Shown: positions 49,392 to 57,810 of the stretch, piece by piece
Layout of the letters: every line of letters begins with the position of its first letter
Position numbering within the stretch: the stretch's first letter is position 1
Assembly: GCF_036416795.1 (NCBI RefSeq)
Contig: NZ_CP143867.1
Coordinates: forward strand, 1,426,001 to 1,490,000
Length of the DNA stretch: 64,000 nt
Direction of reading: 5' to 3'
Source of the DNA: Bacteroides sp. MSB163
GTDB taxonomy: Bacteria; Bacteroidota; Bacteroidia; Bacteroidales; Bacteroidaceae
Program-made: the position numbers and the translations under genes
The notes under the pieces: model-generated
The model's database searches: none
Told to the model about the DNA's origin: nothing
What the model saw: only the letters and a program-made list of their open reading frames with translations

Positions 49392-51107
49392 TCACTCTTC
49401 CGATTCAACGTCATCAGAATGTATAATATTACTCCCTGTATCCCAATTCTCTGCTATTTCCTCTACTTCCCTGCGCATCTCTTCAATAGCTGTAGAATGT
49501 ACCTTAGGTTCTTTATTTAACACATTCCATTTCATCTCCCTAAACTTATCCTTGTCACGGTATGTAGGTTCCGAATAGAGTTTAGCCAACAAATAGTAAG
49601 GATAGATTCTGCCCGGCAGGCGACTGATAGAAATAAGAAAAAAAGCCTCGGCACATTTATATTCATGTAACGCCTGACAGTTCTTACCCATAATATTCAA
49701 TATCATCGGATCATTACTATACAACCGTGCCTGATCCAGATATTCAAAAGATTCGTCATAGCGCCCAGATTTATGCAGACTATGGCCATATTCAAACAGG
49801 AATGCACCCTTCTTCCCCAAAGACGGATAAAGCTTTTCATAAGCCCTGTTGGCAGCTTCGTAAGCCCCCGAGCGATAGAGTATTCTCGCATTCATCCAGT
49901 CCCGGCAAGCATCCCTTTCTTGTGTCCATTTTTCCGTATAGCCTCCGAGCCACACCACCAGACAAACACAAAGAACAAAGTACTTGCCAATTACATCACC
50001 TATCCCACAGGCAAGAAGCAAACATATAGCAGTTACGATGAAAGCCGGAAGATGCAGCGGATAGGAAGAAAAAGAAAATACAAGCAAGGAGATAAGGGCA
50101 CCACAGATACCATAACGGTGAAGTCTCACTCCCATCCAAAGGCAACCAAAGATTACAAACAGCACCAGTATACACATAGCGATACCATACGCCAGGGCAA
50201 ACTCCAGATACTCATTAAATGCATATTCAGGACTTCCTGCCACACGTTCTTCCCAAGCAGCATAGTTCCCTGAGGCAAAATATAAACTCTGAGCCTCACC
50301 ATAAGCACAAGCGAATTCGGTAGGGCATCCCCACGGATGAGCAGCAATAGCCCGGCAAGTCATCTTCCACATGAACAGACGCCCCAATGCTGAATCGGGT
50401 TTCAAAAAGAACATTCCCGCAGCAGCCAGCGACAGAATTAAAAATATCCCGGTTCCCCATGAAACATAATGCTTCTTGTAGCGACGCCACAATATACTCC
50501 ACTTCCGTTTGTCACGATTCATATATGCCACCCAAATACAGCTTATTGCCGCAGCTATCCAGGCGGAGCGGCTCATAGTGGAAGGCAATACGCAAAGAAT
50601 AAGCATACCCGTTGCGGCAGCCGCACCTTTTTCTATTCTATAGCGCGCAGGTATCCCCTTCCAGCCACAAATGCGCAGATACAAATGGACACATACAGGC
50701 AGCACCATTGCCAGATATCCCCCATACGGACCGGGATTGAAAAAAGAACCTGTAAGTGCATAACGTGAATGACCGGAAACAGAAAATCCATAAAGCTGGC
50801 ACAATCCCCACACTGCCTCAACAGCCCCTATAAGAACTAAACTCCACGCTACATAAACATAAAAATACGGAAATCCCAACGCATCTTCCCTGTAAGCCTT
50901 TCCAAACAACTGCAGGGAAGAAGCAATAAGAATGCATCCAGAAGAAAACAACACAGCCTTCCCTAACCAAATCCATTGCCCAACAGTTTCTCCGGAAGGA
51001 AGTTCGGGAGTTGTCGTACAAACAAGGCTCAATAAGGAACATATAGCCGCAAACAACAGTAAGACCATTACTGCTGTCTTTATTTTATAAGTTTGTATTT
51101 TTCCCAT
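49392..51107 (-). CDS. O-antigen ligase-like membrane protein with C-terminal TPR
   Basis: A 571-residue polytopic membrane protein. About ten membrane segments lie in residues 10-395; the Wzy_C/WaaL pattern is recognisable (YALTGSFFNPGPYGGYLAM in a periplasmic loop, LPSTMSRSAWIAA, and the large loop with SPEYAFNEYLEFALAYG). Residues about 415-530 form TPR-like repeats (AGAYEAANRAYEKLYPSLGKK-type, FLFEYGHSLHKSGRYDESF). Such proteins ligate or polymerise lipid-linked glycans; in this cluster of small exported proteins it might glycosylate or tether them, which is speculative. A near-identical copy of the first 165 residues exists at 54826-55311. Confidence 0.8.
   Translation of the reverse strand: MGKIQTYKIKTAVMVLLLFAAICSLLSLVCTTTPELPSGETVGQWIWLGKAVLFSSGCILIASSLQLFGKAYREDALGFPYFYVYVAWSLVLIGAVEAVWGLCQLYGFSVSGHSRYALTGSFFNPGPYGGYLAMVLPVCVHLYLRICGWKGIPARYRIEKGAAAATGMLILCVLPSTMSRSAWIAAAISCIWVAYMNRDKRKWSILWRRYKKHYVSWGTGIFLILSLAAAGMFFLKPDSALGRLFMWKMTCRAIAAHPWGCPTEFACAYGEAQSLYFASGNYAAWEERVAGSPEYAFNEYLEFALAYGIAMCILVLFVIFGCLWMGVRLHRYGICGALISLLVFSFSSYPLHLPAFIVTAICLLLACGIGDVIGKYFVLCVCLVVWLGGYTEKWTQERDACRDWMNARILYRSGAYEAANRAYEKLYPSLGKKGAFLFEYGHSLHKSGRYDESFEYLDQARLYSNDPMILNIMGKNCQALHEYKCAEAFFLISISRLPGRIYPYYLLAKLYSEPTYRDKDKFREMKWNVLNKEPKVHSTAIEEMRREVEEIAENWDTGSNIIHSDDVESEE
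50606..51050. repeat. Segmental duplication, copy A
   Basis: About 440 bp of the ligase gene is nearly identical to 54810-55254 at a constant offset of 4204 bp. Only scattered base changes are seen. Similarity fades outside the block at both ends, at CATACCCG on the left and near the first codons of the ligase on the right. Confidence 0.85.
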
Positions 51108-51141
51108 CTTCTTACATTAGCCAGCTCTTTTCTTTATCATC

Positions 51142-51513
51142 TCATTCTATCTTTTTAAATGTCCTATCCCATCGAACCTTACCCGCACCCCTATCCACCG
51201 ACTTCCATATCCGGACAGCCTTACCCACAATAAAAGGTTCCGGAAGCAAGCCCCAATAACGGGAATCTTGAGAATTCATAACCTTATCGCCTGCAACGAA
51301 ATAATAGTTCTCTTTAAAACGGTAAGCATGAATCGCACTATCATTCTGTAAAACCGTATCACATGCAGGAAAAGTTTCTTTTTTTATTCCCATTCTATTA
51401 CATTTCGATATAGGACAGTATGTTTAGGATTCATCTCTATCTCATCTCCTCTTACAAGAAGATAGAGAGGACCAAAACACACGATATCCCAGTCCACCAA
51501 TCCATTATAAAAG
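51142..51513 (-). pseudogene. Remnant of a signal peptidase I gene
   Basis: The C-terminal part of a third S26 peptidase. The last 83 codons read AIHAYRFKENYYFVAGDKVM and SRYWGLLPEPFIVGKAVRIW, nearly as in the copy at 53886. Further 5' the DNA still matches it (NGLVDWDIVCFGPLYL, IEMNPKH) but the CAG codon in WEQKKK has become TAA and one G is lost in the CATGGTGAT segment, giving stop plus frameshift. Similarity ends near 51513. The catalytic Ser and Lys regions are gone. Confidence 0.85.
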
Positions 51514-51550
51514 TACCTTCTATAAGTTGTGCATTCTCAAATCCGAAAAT

Positions 51551-52177
51551 TTACTCTATATAATACTTCATCAAAACAGAATGTAAATATTCATCAGTGA
51601 GTCGTTGATTCTCCTTTTGCGGAACAAACACATTATTAATCCTATCATTGTTAGACGAATATACAAATAAATATGGCATTCCGATATCAACTAATATAGA
51701 ATCCAACACCTTACCCATATTATATATGCCAAAAGAAATCTTATTTATTTTTTTAAACCTCCTTGTGTAACCCAAGTTTTGAGAAGTAGTCAATAATACT
51801 ATATTGGATAATCCAATGGAATCTTTATAAACATTCAATCTCTTTATTATACTATCTACGCAGACATCACAGTTCATTTCCGAATAACGTAATATAAGTG
51901 TATTGTCCGAGATAATATCAGATATTTTTTTCTCACGATACTGCAGATCAACAACATTCAAACCAGCACAAACCCTTGTTCCATTTAAAAGCATTTCACA
52001 TGTTCTACTATCTTCCAATGCACCTAAATTTCCTAGTTTCACATCTGCTTCTGTCTTCAACTTATACAAGACAGCCTGAACTTCACGAGCCTTCTGAAAT
52101 TGTATATAATTATAGAGATTACTAAAAGCTAGCACAACAAAAAGCAATCCAAACAATATGTATTCCTTCTTTTTCAT
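51551..52177 (-). CDS. Membrane-anchored thioredoxin-like protein
   Basis: A 208-residue protein with one N-terminal membrane segment (YILFGLLFVVLAFSNLYNYI) and no SPII cysteine. The periplasmic part contains a CxxC (RYSEMNCDVCVDSIIKRL) in a thioredoxin-like context, with IVLLTTSQNLGYTRRF and GMPYLFVYSSNN resembling redoxin strands. It could form or reshuffle disulfides in the Cys-containing NVEALA proteins of the cluster, an inference. It follows the propeller gene by 5 bp. Confidence 0.6.
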   Translation of the reverse strand: MKKKEYILFGLLFVVLAFSNLYNYIQFQKAREVQAVLYKLKTEADVKLGNLGALEDSRTCEMLLNGTRVCAGLNVVDLQYREKKISDIISDNTLILRYSEMNCDVCVDSIIKRLNVYKDSIGLSNIVLLTTSQNLGYTRRFKKINKISFGIYNMGKVLDSILVDIGMPYLFVYSSNNDRINNVFVPQKENQRLTDEYLHSVLMKYYIE

Positions 52178-52182
52178 AATCT

Positions 52183-53337
52183 CTACATTTTAAAATTGCA
52201 TTTGAACAATACCGGATTTGCATCTTCATTTAGCTTCTCAACTATCGCATCCATTCTATTTTTAAAGGTAGCATTTGTACATTGATTTCTCACAGCATTC
52301 CAATTGAAAGATAAAATCTGTGCTTCCTGAAGAATACAAAATTGATTATCAACAGTAGTATAAAAATCTATGAATTTCAAATCACTCAGTGAACTCATTG
52401 TCATCCACCGCCCCACACTAATGTTCCCCTCTTGTTTATTATATATAAAATACCTGAAACCTTCATCGATATAATAACCAATTAAATAGTCCCTAGAATT
52501 TTGCATGTATTCAAACCCTTTTAAGTATTTATTCTTATGAACATACCTATAAAGCATTTCTTTATTAACATTCAATTCGTCAGGAAGATTCCTTGAAGTA
52601 AAATGTATAACATAAGAAGGATACACCATTTTCCTACTTAAGGTGTAAATAGTATCATTCAATGGGTAGATAAGCATAGCTGTATCATCGCATTTACTAG
52701 CATATCTTCTTAGCCCGTAAGCAGATTTATCAACACCATCTTCTTCAAATGGTAATTCCAGTGATATTCGTTCTAAAGTATTAAGGTTGAATTTTGAAAG
52801 ATTATAGTTCCCTAATTTAGAGGGATAATAATTAGAAATTAGATAAGCAATCTCATCAAATGATACAATTTCCAAATGAGGCATATCATACGGAATCTCT
52901 CTATATGCATTACTATATAGATCATATGCAATATATTTGCTATTATAACGATCCTGAATAACAACAGAATCTCCTTTTAAGGTGAAATCTCCTAAAAAAG
53001 AGTACTCACCAGGCCCCCCTCCCTGTGTACCAATACTTTTTAGATATTTTCCCTCAGAAGTAAACACAAATATTTTTGCATTTGCTTTATCTGACACAAA
53101 TATCTTATCCTGATAAAATTCTATTCTATTAATTTTCGATATCAGACACTCTTCAGTCGTTTCCAATGGAATAATTTCAACCGAATCATCCAGTATTTCT
53201 GATAAATCCAGATCTACTGAAAAATTTTCCGGATCTATTAAGATTTCCACTATATCACCCTGAATGGTTGTCTTTTGAGAACCTCCACTACAGCCCCCCA
53301 AAAAACTAATAATCAGAAATAAAACTAATAATTTCAT
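52183..53337 (-). CDS. 6-bladed beta-propeller lipoprotein (paired with NVEALA gene 53390)
   Basis: A 384-residue lipoprotein. The ATG at 53337 gives leader FLGGCSGG with an SPII site; the longer frame to 53463 runs over the preceding small gene. The family signature SEGKYLKSIGTQGGGPGEYS (blade with GGGPGEY) is shared with the propellers at 55316 and 60636. Blades can be followed to about residue 340 (GDSVVIQDRYNSKYIAYDL). It lies 52 bp after its NVEALA partner. Likely a surface or periplasmic partner of that small protein; function unknown in the family. Confidence 0.82.
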   Translation of the reverse strand: MKLLVLFLIISFLGGCSGGSQKTTIQGDIVEILIDPENFSVDLDLSEILDDSVEIIPLETTEECLISKINRIEFYQDKIFVSDKANAKIFVFTSEGKYLKSIGTQGGGPGEYSFLGDFTLKGDSVVIQDRYNSKYIAYDLYSNAYREIPYDMPHLEIVSFDEIAYLISNYYPSKLGNYNLSKFNLNTLERISLELPFEEDGVDKSAYGLRRYASKCDDTAMLIYPLNDTIYTLSRKMVYPSYVIHFTSRNLPDELNVNKEMLYRYVHKNKYLKGFEYMQNSRDYLIGYYIDEGFRYFIYNKQEGNISVGRWMTMSSLSDLKFIDFYTTVDNQFCILQEAQILSFNWNAVRNQCTNATFKNRMDAIVEKLNEDANPVLFKCNFKM

Positions 53338-53389
53338 AGCATATCCATTTATATTTTTGGAGCCAACTAAAAAGTTGGCCCCAATTCTA

Positions 53390-53704
53390 TTAATAATATC
53401 TAGTACACCCATACGGAGTACAATCTCCTGAAAGACCTGCACAGTCTCCTTGTTCTCCGTCATACCCTACTTCCACAATATTAGGACTACCATCGCTATG
53501 ATAACCCATAATTACTTTTTCAATCACAATACATCCTGATTTGTAGAGAGGACCACGTCCACCTGCAGATCCTTCGTCACTTGCTAACGCTTCTATTTTT
53601 AAGGAAGCTAAACCACATAACTCATTTCCAATACGCATATTAAGAGTGATGTTAATGGTAGCAATTAATACAATAATAACAATAATAAAATTTCTCTTTT
53701 TCAT
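53390..53704 (-). CDS. NVEALA-type small exported protein
   Basis: A 104-residue protein: hydrophobic leader (FIIVIIVLIATINITLN), then the NVEALA-like motif SLKIEALASDEG at about 35-46, where NVE has become KIE. After the ALA come about 62 residues with four cysteines, three of them clustered (GDCAGLSGDCTPYGC). The motif location after a membrane segment and the Cys-rich tail fit the NVEALA family. A beta-propeller gene follows, as with the other members. Confidence 0.75.
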   Translation of the reverse strand: MKKRNFIIVIIVLIATINITLNMRIGNELCGLASLKIEALASDEGSAGGRGPLYKSGCIVIEKVIMGYHSDGSPNIVEVGYDGEQGDCAGLSGDCTPYGCTRYY

Positions 53705-53885
53705 TTTGTTGTCTTTAAAATTAATATATTAATAAATCGTTTCTTTTTTTCGGATAAGAAACTTTCCGTAGAGCAAATAAATATTACTATATCCACTCTT
53801 TGCCTTAAAGTTTTTTTTAGTTTCCACAAACCTCCTTTCCCTAATTCATGAGTTAAGTCATTATTATTTAAAATCCGGTTTTATT

Positions 53886-54737
53886 CTATCTTTTTAAATA
53901 TTCTTTTCCATCGCACTTTGCCCGTATCCATATCCGAACAGCCTTACCCACAATAAAAGCTTCCGGAAGCAAGCCCCAATAACGGGAATCTTGAGAATTC
54001 ATCACCTTATCACCTGCAACGAAGTAATAGTTCTCTTTAAAACGGTAAGCATGAATCGCACTATCATTCAGTAAAACCGTATCACCATGCAGGAAAAGTT
54101 TCTTTTTCTGTTCCCATTCTATCGCATTCCGATATAGAACGACATGCTTAGGGTTCATCTCTATCTCATCTCCTTTTGCTGGAAGATAGAGAGGACCAAA
54201 ACACACGATATCCCAGTCCACCAATCCATTATAAGGATACCCACTCATCACTATTCCATAATCTTTTTCTCTGCCATTTGCTACTATACGCATCAGTGCA
54301 TCCTGTGACTCCACATTTCCCAACGACGTTTCACAACCACGCACCCAGTAGTGAGCCTTCTTGATCTCAAATGTATCCCCCGGCAAAGCCACGCATCGTT
54401 TTACATAGTAAGACATCAGGTTCAGGCCTATACTATCCCATTGTGCAGGATAGGGAAAATTAAAAATCAACACATCATTCCGCCGTATCTTTCCCAATCC
54501 CGGCAAACGGGAAATCTTGACTTCTTTCCCTTCAAGAGCATCCCAAATATTAAAAATACGTCCACCCATCACCCATTTATTCACCAAGATATTATCTCCG
54601 GCAAGCAGGGCAGGTTCCATTGAGTCGGAAGGAATCTTGAAAGTAGCGATACTGGTCACCTGAAGCAATATCCATATCACCACTACTCCACAGGCTATCA
54701 GAAACAGGTTGAGAAACTTATCGACAACCCAAGACAC
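53886..54737 (-). CDS. lepB: Signal peptidase I (S26), middle copy, both ends altered
   Basis: A 283-residue peptidase if read from GTG at 54737. Membrane anchor LNLFLIACGVVVIWILL; catalytic Ser in KIPSDSMEPALLAGDN; catalytic Lys in YYVKRCVALPGDTF; box E-like GDKVMNSQDSRYWG. Catalytic parts are intact. Compared with the copy at 56902, one extra G in the G6 run 54737-54742 puts the usual start (ATG 54774, MENNSSGKKKK) out of frame, and a short deletion near the 3' end replaces the last ~20 residues (IWIRAKCDGKEYLKR). It may still work from the internal GTG; a phase-variable or decaying copy is also possible. Confidence 0.82.
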   Translation of the reverse strand: MSWVVDKFLNLFLIACGVVVIWILLQVTSIATFKIPSDSMEPALLAGDNILVNKWVMGGRIFNIWDALEGKEVKISRLPGLGKIRRNDVLIFNFPYPAQWDSIGLNLMSYYVKRCVALPGDTFEIKKAHYWVRGCETSLGNVESQDALMRIVANGREKDYGIVMSGYPYNGLVDWDIVCFGPLYLPAKGDEIEMNPKHVVLYRNAIEWEQKKKLFLHGDTVLLNDSAIHAYRFKENYYFVAGDKVMNSQDSRYWGLLPEAFIVGKAVRIWIRAKCDGKEYLKR

Positions 54738-55311
54738 CCCCCTTCTTTTTCTTACCAGAACTGTTGTTTTCCATTTTTATATTCAAATATACGTTCATCC
54801 TTTCCACCATACCCGACACGGCAGCCGCACCTTTTTCTATTCTATAGCGCGCAGGCATCCCCTTCCAGCCACAAATGCGCAGATACAAATGGACACATAC
54901 AGGCAGCACCATTGCCAGATATCCCCCATACGGACCGGGATTGAAAAAAGAACCTGTAAGTGCATAACGTGAATGACCGGAAACAGAAAATCCATAAAGC
55001 TGGCACAATCCCCACACTGCCTCAACAGCCCCTATAAGAACTAAACTCCACGCTACATAAACATAAAAATACGGAAATCCCAACGCATCTTCCCTGTAAG
55101 CCTTTCCAAACAACTGCAGGGAAGAAGCAATAAGAATGCATCCGGAAGAAAACAACACAGCCTTCCCTAACCAAATCCATTGCCCAACAGTTTCTCCGGA
55201 AGGAAGTTCGGGAGTTGTCGTACAAACAAGACTCAATAAGGAACATATACCAGCAAACAAAAGTAATACTGTTATGGCATCTTTAGCTATATGTTTTTTC
55301 ACCTTTAGCAT
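54718..55311 (-). pseudogene. 5' fragment of the O-antigen ligase-like gene, chimeric 3' end
   Basis: The first ~165 residues match the full ligase at 49392-51107 almost exactly (LSLVCTTTPELPSGETVGQW), except for a different first 17 residues (MLKVKKHIAKDAITV). At AAAVSGMVERM the frame leaves the ligase and runs into a copy of the last ~50 bp of the transglutaminase gene (as at 57788-57843) and the first bases of the signal peptidase. The product would be a stump of four or five membrane segments. The join shows recombination between two parts of this cluster. Confidence 0.85.
54810..55254. repeat. Segmental duplication, copy B
   Basis: Second copy of the block described at 50606-51050, offset 4204 bp. 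Here it is joined on the left to the tail of a transglutaminase gene and to signal peptidase, rather than to the rest of the ligase. Confidence 0.85.
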
Positions 55312-55315
55312 CTTA

Positions 55316-56410
55316 TTATTTCATAATCCATTTGAGTATCATAAAGTTACTTTCAGGGGATACGATACCATTATAATGTATTACAGGAAGTTTCTCCCAA
55401 TATGACAGATACTCATCCGCTGAAACAGGAGACAAAAGTTCCTTATCACTACCATGAAATATCTTGGGAAAATGACCTGAGTATCGACCGTTTTTTAATA
55501 TAGTGCCATCAAAATCAATAATCGCAAGATTATAATTCCCTTGACGAGCATAACAAATCAGGATATTTTTTTCATTAATAACAGCTTCATTGATAAAGTC
55601 ATATTCTCTTTGCTTTCCCATAAAATCCATAACATTAGCAAAGATATTTTCCGGTACCGGTGCCGGAAAGAGTATATCATATTTTCCAGCTACACTATCT
55701 GTATCACACATATAGCTATAAATAGAATTGGTGAAAACATCACAATAATATACCTCATTTCCGACTATCTGCAATGCAGAAGATAACAAAGGCAGAGTAG
55801 GCATCCGCTCAGAAAGGACCTGCATCCATTTGCCCTTGAAATTAAAATCACTGTCAAAAGCATATAGCAGATAAGCATTCTCACCCTCAGTATATGTATG
55901 ATGATTAGATGACATAAGATACCCGCAATCATTACTTGCAATATTCCACAACAACGACTCACTCACTTGTTTAGTTACCCGGAACTCTCCTTTCAAATCA
56001 TACACATATACCTTTGATAGTCCGGAAAGAATAGCAACGCAACCAGTCCTTCTATTGATAGTAAAGTCATAAACTTGCGCATATTCTCCGGGACCTTGGC
56101 CAATTCTTCCTATACGACGCAAATACTTTCCATGTTCATCAAATACAAGTACGCATTTCTGAATTGTTTTATCAAGAACATAATATTCTTCATTAAATTC
56201 CTCTATTTTTGCAACATCTCCAATGGTGCACTCATTGAGAGAATCAAGCACAATCCACTCCTGAATATCAATGATATCAGAACACGTCAAAGTCGTTTCT
56301 TGAACATCGTCTAATTTAATACTATATATTTCTTCTATTTTACTCTTATCATGAGAAGTACATGAAAATAACAAAAGTAGAAGAAAAGAGAAAATACCTA
56401 CATGTTTCAT
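55316..56410 (-). CDS. 6-bladed beta-propeller lipoprotein (paired with NVEALA gene 56549)
   Basis: A 364-residue lipoprotein with SPII site LLFSC at about 17. The family blade motif is EHGKYLRRIGRIGQGPGEYA. Other blades: VLDKTIQKCVLVFDEHG, INRRTGCVAILSGLSKVYVY, VGNEVYYCDVFTNSIYSY. The middle of the protein is unlike the propellers at 52183 and 60636, as if each pairs with a different NVEALA protein. It lies 138 bp after its NVEALA gene and 4 bp before the ligase fragment. Confidence 0.82.
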   Translation of the reverse strand: MKHVGIFSFLLLLLFSCTSHDKSKIEEIYSIKLDDVQETTLTCSDIIDIQEWIVLDSLNECTIGDVAKIEEFNEEYYVLDKTIQKCVLVFDEHGKYLRRIGRIGQGPGEYAQVYDFTINRRTGCVAILSGLSKVYVYDLKGEFRVTKQVSESLLWNIASNDCGYLMSSNHHTYTEGENAYLLYAFDSDFNFKGKWMQVLSERMPTLPLLSSALQIVGNEVYYCDVFTNSIYSYMCDTDSVAGKYDILFPAPVPENIFANVMDFMGKQREYDFINEAVINEKNILICYARQGNYNLAIIDFDGTILKNGRYSGHFPKIFHGSDKELLSPVSADEYLSYWEKLPVIHYNGIVSPESNFMILKWIMK

Positions 56411-56548
56411 AATTGATATATTAATGCATAGCTATATTATATTTATACATAGGGATTTAGCCTTCAATTTTACACTGCAAAAAGATATAAACATGAAGAA
56501 CTAAACACCTATGTAATCCACCAAACTACAATTATTCTATTATAGTCT

Positions 56549-56857
56549 TTACATACTTCCACTAGGACATGAAGTCACACGGGCATGTTCACATATCTCA
56601 ATAACACTACTCACCACATATTCTGTCACAGCTGTAATTCTCAATCCAGTCCAATTACCTCTTTTATCATAGCAATTTGCCCATGCAACTGCTCTAGTGC
56701 ATGTTTGAGTCCCACTTTCACTATTATTAGCAAGTGCTTCAATATTGGCAAGTTGTATATCAGACAATGTATCTGTTGATTGTACTTTTACCCACAAAAC
56801 ACCTGCAATAGCAAGTGCTGATACACATAAAGTTACTTTAAAAAAAATTGTTTTCAT
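56549..56857 (-). CDS. NVEALA-type small exported protein
   Basis: A 102-residue protein. Leader FKVTLCVSALAIAGVLWV, then the motif QLANIEALANNSE at about 36-48 (NVE as NIE). The ~55-residue tail has four cysteines (QTCTRAVAWANC and EICEHARVTSC). It follows the signal peptidase gene by 44 bp and precedes a beta-propeller gene, the same order as around 53390. Confidence 0.82.
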   Translation of the reverse strand: MKTIFFKVTLCVSALAIAGVLWVKVQSTDTLSDIQLANIEALANNSESGTQTCTRAVAWANCYDKRGNWTGLRITAVTEYVVSSVIEICEHARVTSCPSGSM

Positions 56858-56901
56858 TCTACTTTCTTTTAAGTTAATAATTAATTTATCTAGGATCCTA
56901 T

Positions 56902-57810
56902 TTATTTTATCTTTCTAAATATACGTTTCCACCGAATTTCATCCGTCCCCCTATCCACCGACTTCCATACCCGAACAGCCTTACCCACAATGAAAGGTTC
57001 CGGAAGCAGACCCCAATAACGGGAATCCTGTGAATTCATCACCTTATCACCAGTCATAAAGTAATAATTCTCTTTAAAACGATAATTCCGTATCACGCTG
57101 TCATTCAGCAAAACCGTATCACCACGCAGCAACAGCTTCTTGTTTTGTTCCCACTCTATCGCATTCCGATACAGAGCCACATGTTTAGGATTCATCTCTA
57201 TATCATCTCCTCTTGCCGGAAGATACAAAGGCCCAAAGTTTATGATATCCCAATCCACCAATCCATTATAAGGATAACCACTCATCACTATTCCATAATC
57301 TTTTTCCGTGCCATTTGCTGCCATACGCATCAATGCATCCTGTGATTCCACATTGCCCAATGACGTTTCACAACCACGCACCCGGTAGTGAGCCTTCTTG
57401 ATCTCAAACGTATCCCCTGGCAAAGCTACACATCGCTTTACATAGTAAGACATCAGGTTCAGACCAATGCTATCCCATCGTGCCGGATAAGGAAAATTGA
57501 AAACAAGCACATCATTCCTCTTAATCTTCCCTAAAGCCGGGAGACGTGAAATCTTCACTTCTTTTCCATCTATGGCATCCCATATATTAAAAATGCGCCC
57601 ACCCATCACCCACTTATTCACCAAAATATTATCTCCGGCAAGCAGGGCAGGTTCCATTGAGTCGGAAGGAATCTTGAAAGTAGCGATACTGGTCACCTGA
57701 AGCAGTATCCATATCACCACTACTCCACAAGCTATCAGGAACAGGTTGAGGAACTTGTCAACAACCCAAGACGCCCCTTTCTTTTTCTTACCAGAACTGT
57801 TGTTTTCCAT
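56902..57810 (-). CDS. lepB: Signal peptidase I (S26), complete copy
   Basis: A 302-residue membrane serine peptidase that removes signal peptides at A-x-A sites. The ATG at 57810 (MENNSSGKKKK) was chosen; GTG 57843 and ATG 57834 are alternatives that overlap the upstream gene more. Membrane segment at about 22-38; catalytic Ser51 in IPSDSMEP; catalytic Lys125 in YVKRCVALPGD; C-terminal GDKVMNSQDSRYWG box. It overlaps the end of the transglutaminase-like gene by 23 bp, so the two are co-transcribed. It is longer than minimal bacterial SPases and sits between exported-protein genes, suggesting a dedicated rather than housekeeping role; whether it cleaves NVEALA proteins is unknown. Confidence 0.88.
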   Translation of the reverse strand: MENNSSGKKKKGASWVVDKFLNLFLIACGVVVIWILLQVTSIATFKIPSDSMEPALLAGDNILVNKWVMGGRIFNIWDAIDGKEVKISRLPALGKIKRNDVLVFNFPYPARWDSIGLNLMSYYVKRCVALPGDTFEIKKAHYRVRGCETSLGNVESQDALMRMAANGTEKDYGIVMSGYPYNGLVDWDIINFGPLYLPARGDDIEMNPKHVALYRNAIEWEQNKKLLLRGDTVLLNDSVIRNYRFKENYYFMTGDKVMNSQDSRYWGLLPEPFIVGKAVRVWKSVDRGTDEIRWKRIFRKIK

